Shown here: positions 62,533-64,000 of the stretch, one piece after another
Layout: each line of letters opens with the position of its first letter
Position numbering within the stretch: position 1 is the stretch's first letter
Notes under the pieces: generated by a model
The model's input: only the letters and a program-made list of their open reading frames with translations
Databases searched by the model: none
Told to the model about the DNA's origin: nothing
Position numbers and translations under genes: made by a program
Origin: Flavobacteriales bacterium UBA2669
GTDB lineage: Bacteria > Bacteroidota > Bacteroidia > Flavobacteriales_E > Vicingaceae
DNA: 64,000 nt
NCBI GenBank assembly: GCA_002359215.1
Contig: DEMN01000008.1
Coordinates: 62,001-126,000 of the forward strand
Direction of reading: 5' to 3'

Positions 62533-62736
62533 TTATTTTGATGATTGTTTACGATAGATATAAAGAAAGAAAAAACATAAAGCGGTTAATAAAATAGGTT
62601 TAAGTAAATCGTTAAAAGGTATTTGACTGAGCGGTCGTCCTTGAAATGTCTCAATAAAAATGTCTATTCTTTCATAAAAAAAGTAAAGAGAGAATAAAAG
62701 TGAAATTATAGATAATAGTAAAAATGTGTACTTCAT
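62533..62736 (-). CDS. Small membrane protein, function unknown
   Basis: 67 residues from ATG 62736 (MKYTFLLLSIISLLFSLYFFYE); the longer frame to 62862 adds 42 residues without coding character. Two hydrophobic helices flank a short segment (RIDIFIETFQGRPLSQIPFND), ending in YIYRKQSSK. Probably an inner-membrane partner of the secreted helical protein coded 5 bp downstream. Confidence 0.6.
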   Translation of the reverse strand: MKYTFLLLSIISLLFSLYFFYERIDIFIETFQGRPLSQIPFNDLLKPILLTALCFFFLYIYRKQSSK

Positions 62737-63115
62737 ATGTATGTCATTTAAAATTACAGATAATTTTATGTATGATAACACGCAATAAATTTTCACACAT
62801 ATTTCCTTCAAATATATAAAAAAATAGTTTATCAGGTAAATAGTCTTTGTACTTGTACTCAATAAACTATCATAGCTTTTTCAAATATGAGTAATCGTAT
62901 TACTTAACAATTAGTTAATATTTGAAGATAAGGTGTAAACCCTTAAAAGACAGCTATTTTTTTGGGTATTGAAGAAAATAAACTTCCTATTTGTGTTAAG
63001 CAAATGGTACTTTTTGCCCTAAAATATTACCAGAAAATAACACTAATGTAACATTCGATTAACGTCTCATTCAACCTGTTGTAATTCCTTTGTACTATCA
63101 AATAAAAGAATAAAA
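62737..63115. other. 379-bp intergenic region before the TonB-dependent receptor
   Basis: No gene that I can support. It has an 8-bp inverted repeat, TCAAATAT (62881-62888) and ATATTTGA (62918-62925), with a smaller GTAAT-cgt-ATTAC inside, then the 11-bp triple repeat at 63049-63077. Confidence 0.55.
63049..63077 (+). promoter_or_regulatory. Pho-box-like triple repeat before the TonB-dependent receptor
   Basis: TAACATT (63049), TAACGTC (63060) and TCAACCT (63071) at exact 11-bp spacing, about 40 bp upstream of the ATG. The first unit is nearly the same as the first unit at 60444. Confidence 0.4.
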
Positions 63116-64000
63116 ATGAAAAAATTAGTAAGCACTTTTAGTTTAATTTTAACCACAACAATAGCTTTTTCGCAAGGAATGATTAAAGGAAAAGTAGTTA
63201 GTTCTGAGTCTGCCGAAGAACTTATTGGGGCAACTGTTTTTGTTAAAGGAACTTCTATAGGTTCTGTTGTTGATTTTGAAGGAAATTACCTTATAAAAAA
63301 TGTTCCTACCGGGAAACAAACCATCATTTGTTCTTATATTTCTTTTAATTCAGATTCCATAGAAGTTAATGTAGCCGATAAACAAGTAGTAATGCATAAC
63401 TTCTCTTTACAAAACTCTTCGGTAGCTTTATCTGATTTTGTAGTGGAAGCTAAAGCAGTGAGGAGTTCAGAAAACTATATGCTAAAAGTAAAACAAAAAT
63501 CAGCAACAGTAATGGAAGGAATTACTGCGCAGGAAATCACTAAAAGAGGCGATAATGATGTGGCAAGTGCTGCAAAAAGAGTTACCGGTGTAACTATTGA
63601 AGGAGGTAAATATGTTTATGTAAGAGGATTGAGTGATAGATATAGTAAAACAACCCTTAATGGAGCAGAAATTCCCGGATTAGATCCTAATAAAAATGCG
63701 GTAGAATTAGATTTATTTCCTACTAACATGATTGAAAACATGACGGTAGTAAAATCATTTTCTCCTGATTTACCGGGAAGTTTTACCGGTGGGTTATTAA
63801 ATATTGAAACGAAAGATTTTCCTGAAAAATTTACTTTACAATTTTCTGCAGGAGTTAGTTACAATACTTTTTCTAGCTTTAATGATCAGTTTTTATCTCA
63901 TGGGGGTACTTCCTCTGAATTATTTGGTAAAGATGATGGCGGTAGAGATATTCCTGATGCAGTATTAAATGGTGGTGTTCCTCCTTTGTTTGTTAATAAT
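63116..64000 (+). CDS. TonB-dependent outer-membrane receptor, N-terminal part (cut by the window end)
   Basis: 295 codons from ATG 63116, still open at the last base. Signal peptide MKKLVSTFSLILTTTIAFSQ; then a carboxypeptidase-regulatory-like domain (GKVVSSESAEELIGATVFVKG ... FEGNYLIKNVPTG), as in SusC-type and other Bacteroidota receptors; then the plug (SATVMEGITAQEITKR, RVTGVTIEGGKYVYVRGLSDRYS, LNGAEIPGLDPNKNAVELDLFPTNMI, SFTGGLLNIETKDFP) and the first barrel strands. It imports a ligand using TonB energy; the adjoining PhoB/PhoR-like pair and 11-bp repeats point to phosphate or an organophosphate, as inference. No SusD gene lies upstream. Confidence 0.88.
   Translation, partial: MKKLVSTFSLILTTTIAFSQGMIKGKVVSSESAEELIGATVFVKGTSIGSVVDFEGNYLIKNVPTGKQTIICSYISFNSDSIEVNVADKQVVMHNFSLQNSSVALSDFVVEAKAVRSSENYMLKVKQKSATVMEGITAQEITKRGDNDVASAAKRVTGVTIEGGKYVYVRGLSDRYSKTTLNGAEIPGLDPNKNAVELDLFPTNMIENMTVVKSFSPDLPGSFTGGLLNIETKDFPEKFTLQFSAGVSYNTFSSFNDQFLSHGGTSSELFGKDDGGRDIPDAVLNGGVPPLFVNN

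Noticed and set aside
62737..62862. N-terminal 42-codon extension of the small membrane protein
   Set aside because: A/T-rich, lacks a signal-like pattern, while the internal ATG at 62736 begins a normal membrane helix.
1..64000. Search by eye for transposases, integrases, phage genes, rRNA and toxin-antitoxin pairs
   Set aside because: None found; the gene content is chromosomal housekeeping and envelope functions apart from 38.2-40.4 kb.

Overview
The window is AT-rich and gene-dense, and it reads as a chromosomal segment of a Bacteroidota bacterium, probably of the Flavobacteriales-like group. The support is: several secreted proteins with type IX secretion (T9SS) C-terminal sorting domains (types A and B), lineage-typical genes (a GWxTD-motif protein, DUF4175, DUF3098, the DUF2723 membrane glycosyltransferase, a TonB-dependent receptor with a carboxypeptidase-regulatory-like N-terminus), and a recurring -7 promoter box TAnnTTTG upstream of many genes. 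A futalosine-pathway menaquinone gene (mqnC) argues weakly against a typical Flavobacteriaceae member. I see no insertion sequence, prophage, CRISPR array or rRNA operon.

Layout. 1-3.0 kb: the tail of a SAM methyltransferase gene and polyphosphate kinase. 3.0-9.0 kb (minus): a thiamine operon thiS-thiC-thiE-like-thiD-thiE-thiG-thiH behind a TPP riboswitch, with a visible promoter and a start-codon-masking hairpin. 9.0-12.8 kb: a YkgJ-type cysteine-cluster protein and a large secreted reprolysin-like metalloprotease. 12.9 kb: tRNA-Gln with complete promoter and terminator. 13.2-18.5 kb: a DUF2723 membrane glycosyltransferase, a sugar-type oxidoreductase and a radical SAM/SPASM protein. 18.6-21.3 kb: a giant repeat-bearing surface protein whose repeats form a three-unit higher-order array. 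21.3-31.3 kb: housekeeping genes (AlkD-like, OmpA-like, RlmN, DprA, MqnC, PepA, PdxA) and one more T9SS protein.

31.5-33.5 kb holds mnmG flanked by two perfect copies of the 16-bp parS site bound by ParB, which suggests an origin-proximal position. It is followed (on the minus strand the order is reversed) by ybeY, an anti-sigma-type ATPase and a 1120-residue DUF4175 coiled-coil membrane protein. 38.2-40.4 kb, between aroQ and ileS, is the one locus with an accessory look: an orphan predicted PD-(D/E)XK nuclease, a leftover C-terminal piece of a DUF3137 gene and non-coding, repeat-like DNA. 40.4-49.4 kb (plus) runs ileS, a DksA-like gene, lspA, an SDR, an L,D-transpeptidase, rmuC and a GWxTD lipoprotein. 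49.4-53.2 kb has rbfA, a T9SS protein and the DUF3098-uppP-truB group. 53.3-58.5 kb has a secreted coiled-coil protein, an M1 aminopeptidase lipoprotein, a 51-residue lipoprotein and dihydroorotase.

58.5-64 kb is an envelope and regulation block: a PhoB/PhoR-like two-component pair next to a beta-helix-like surface lipoprotein and the beginning of a TonB-dependent receptor. The last two genes each have a triple 11-bp-spaced repeat upstream, shaped like a Pho box. Annotation is from reading alone: no database or folding program was run, so family names rest on motifs and remembered family features.
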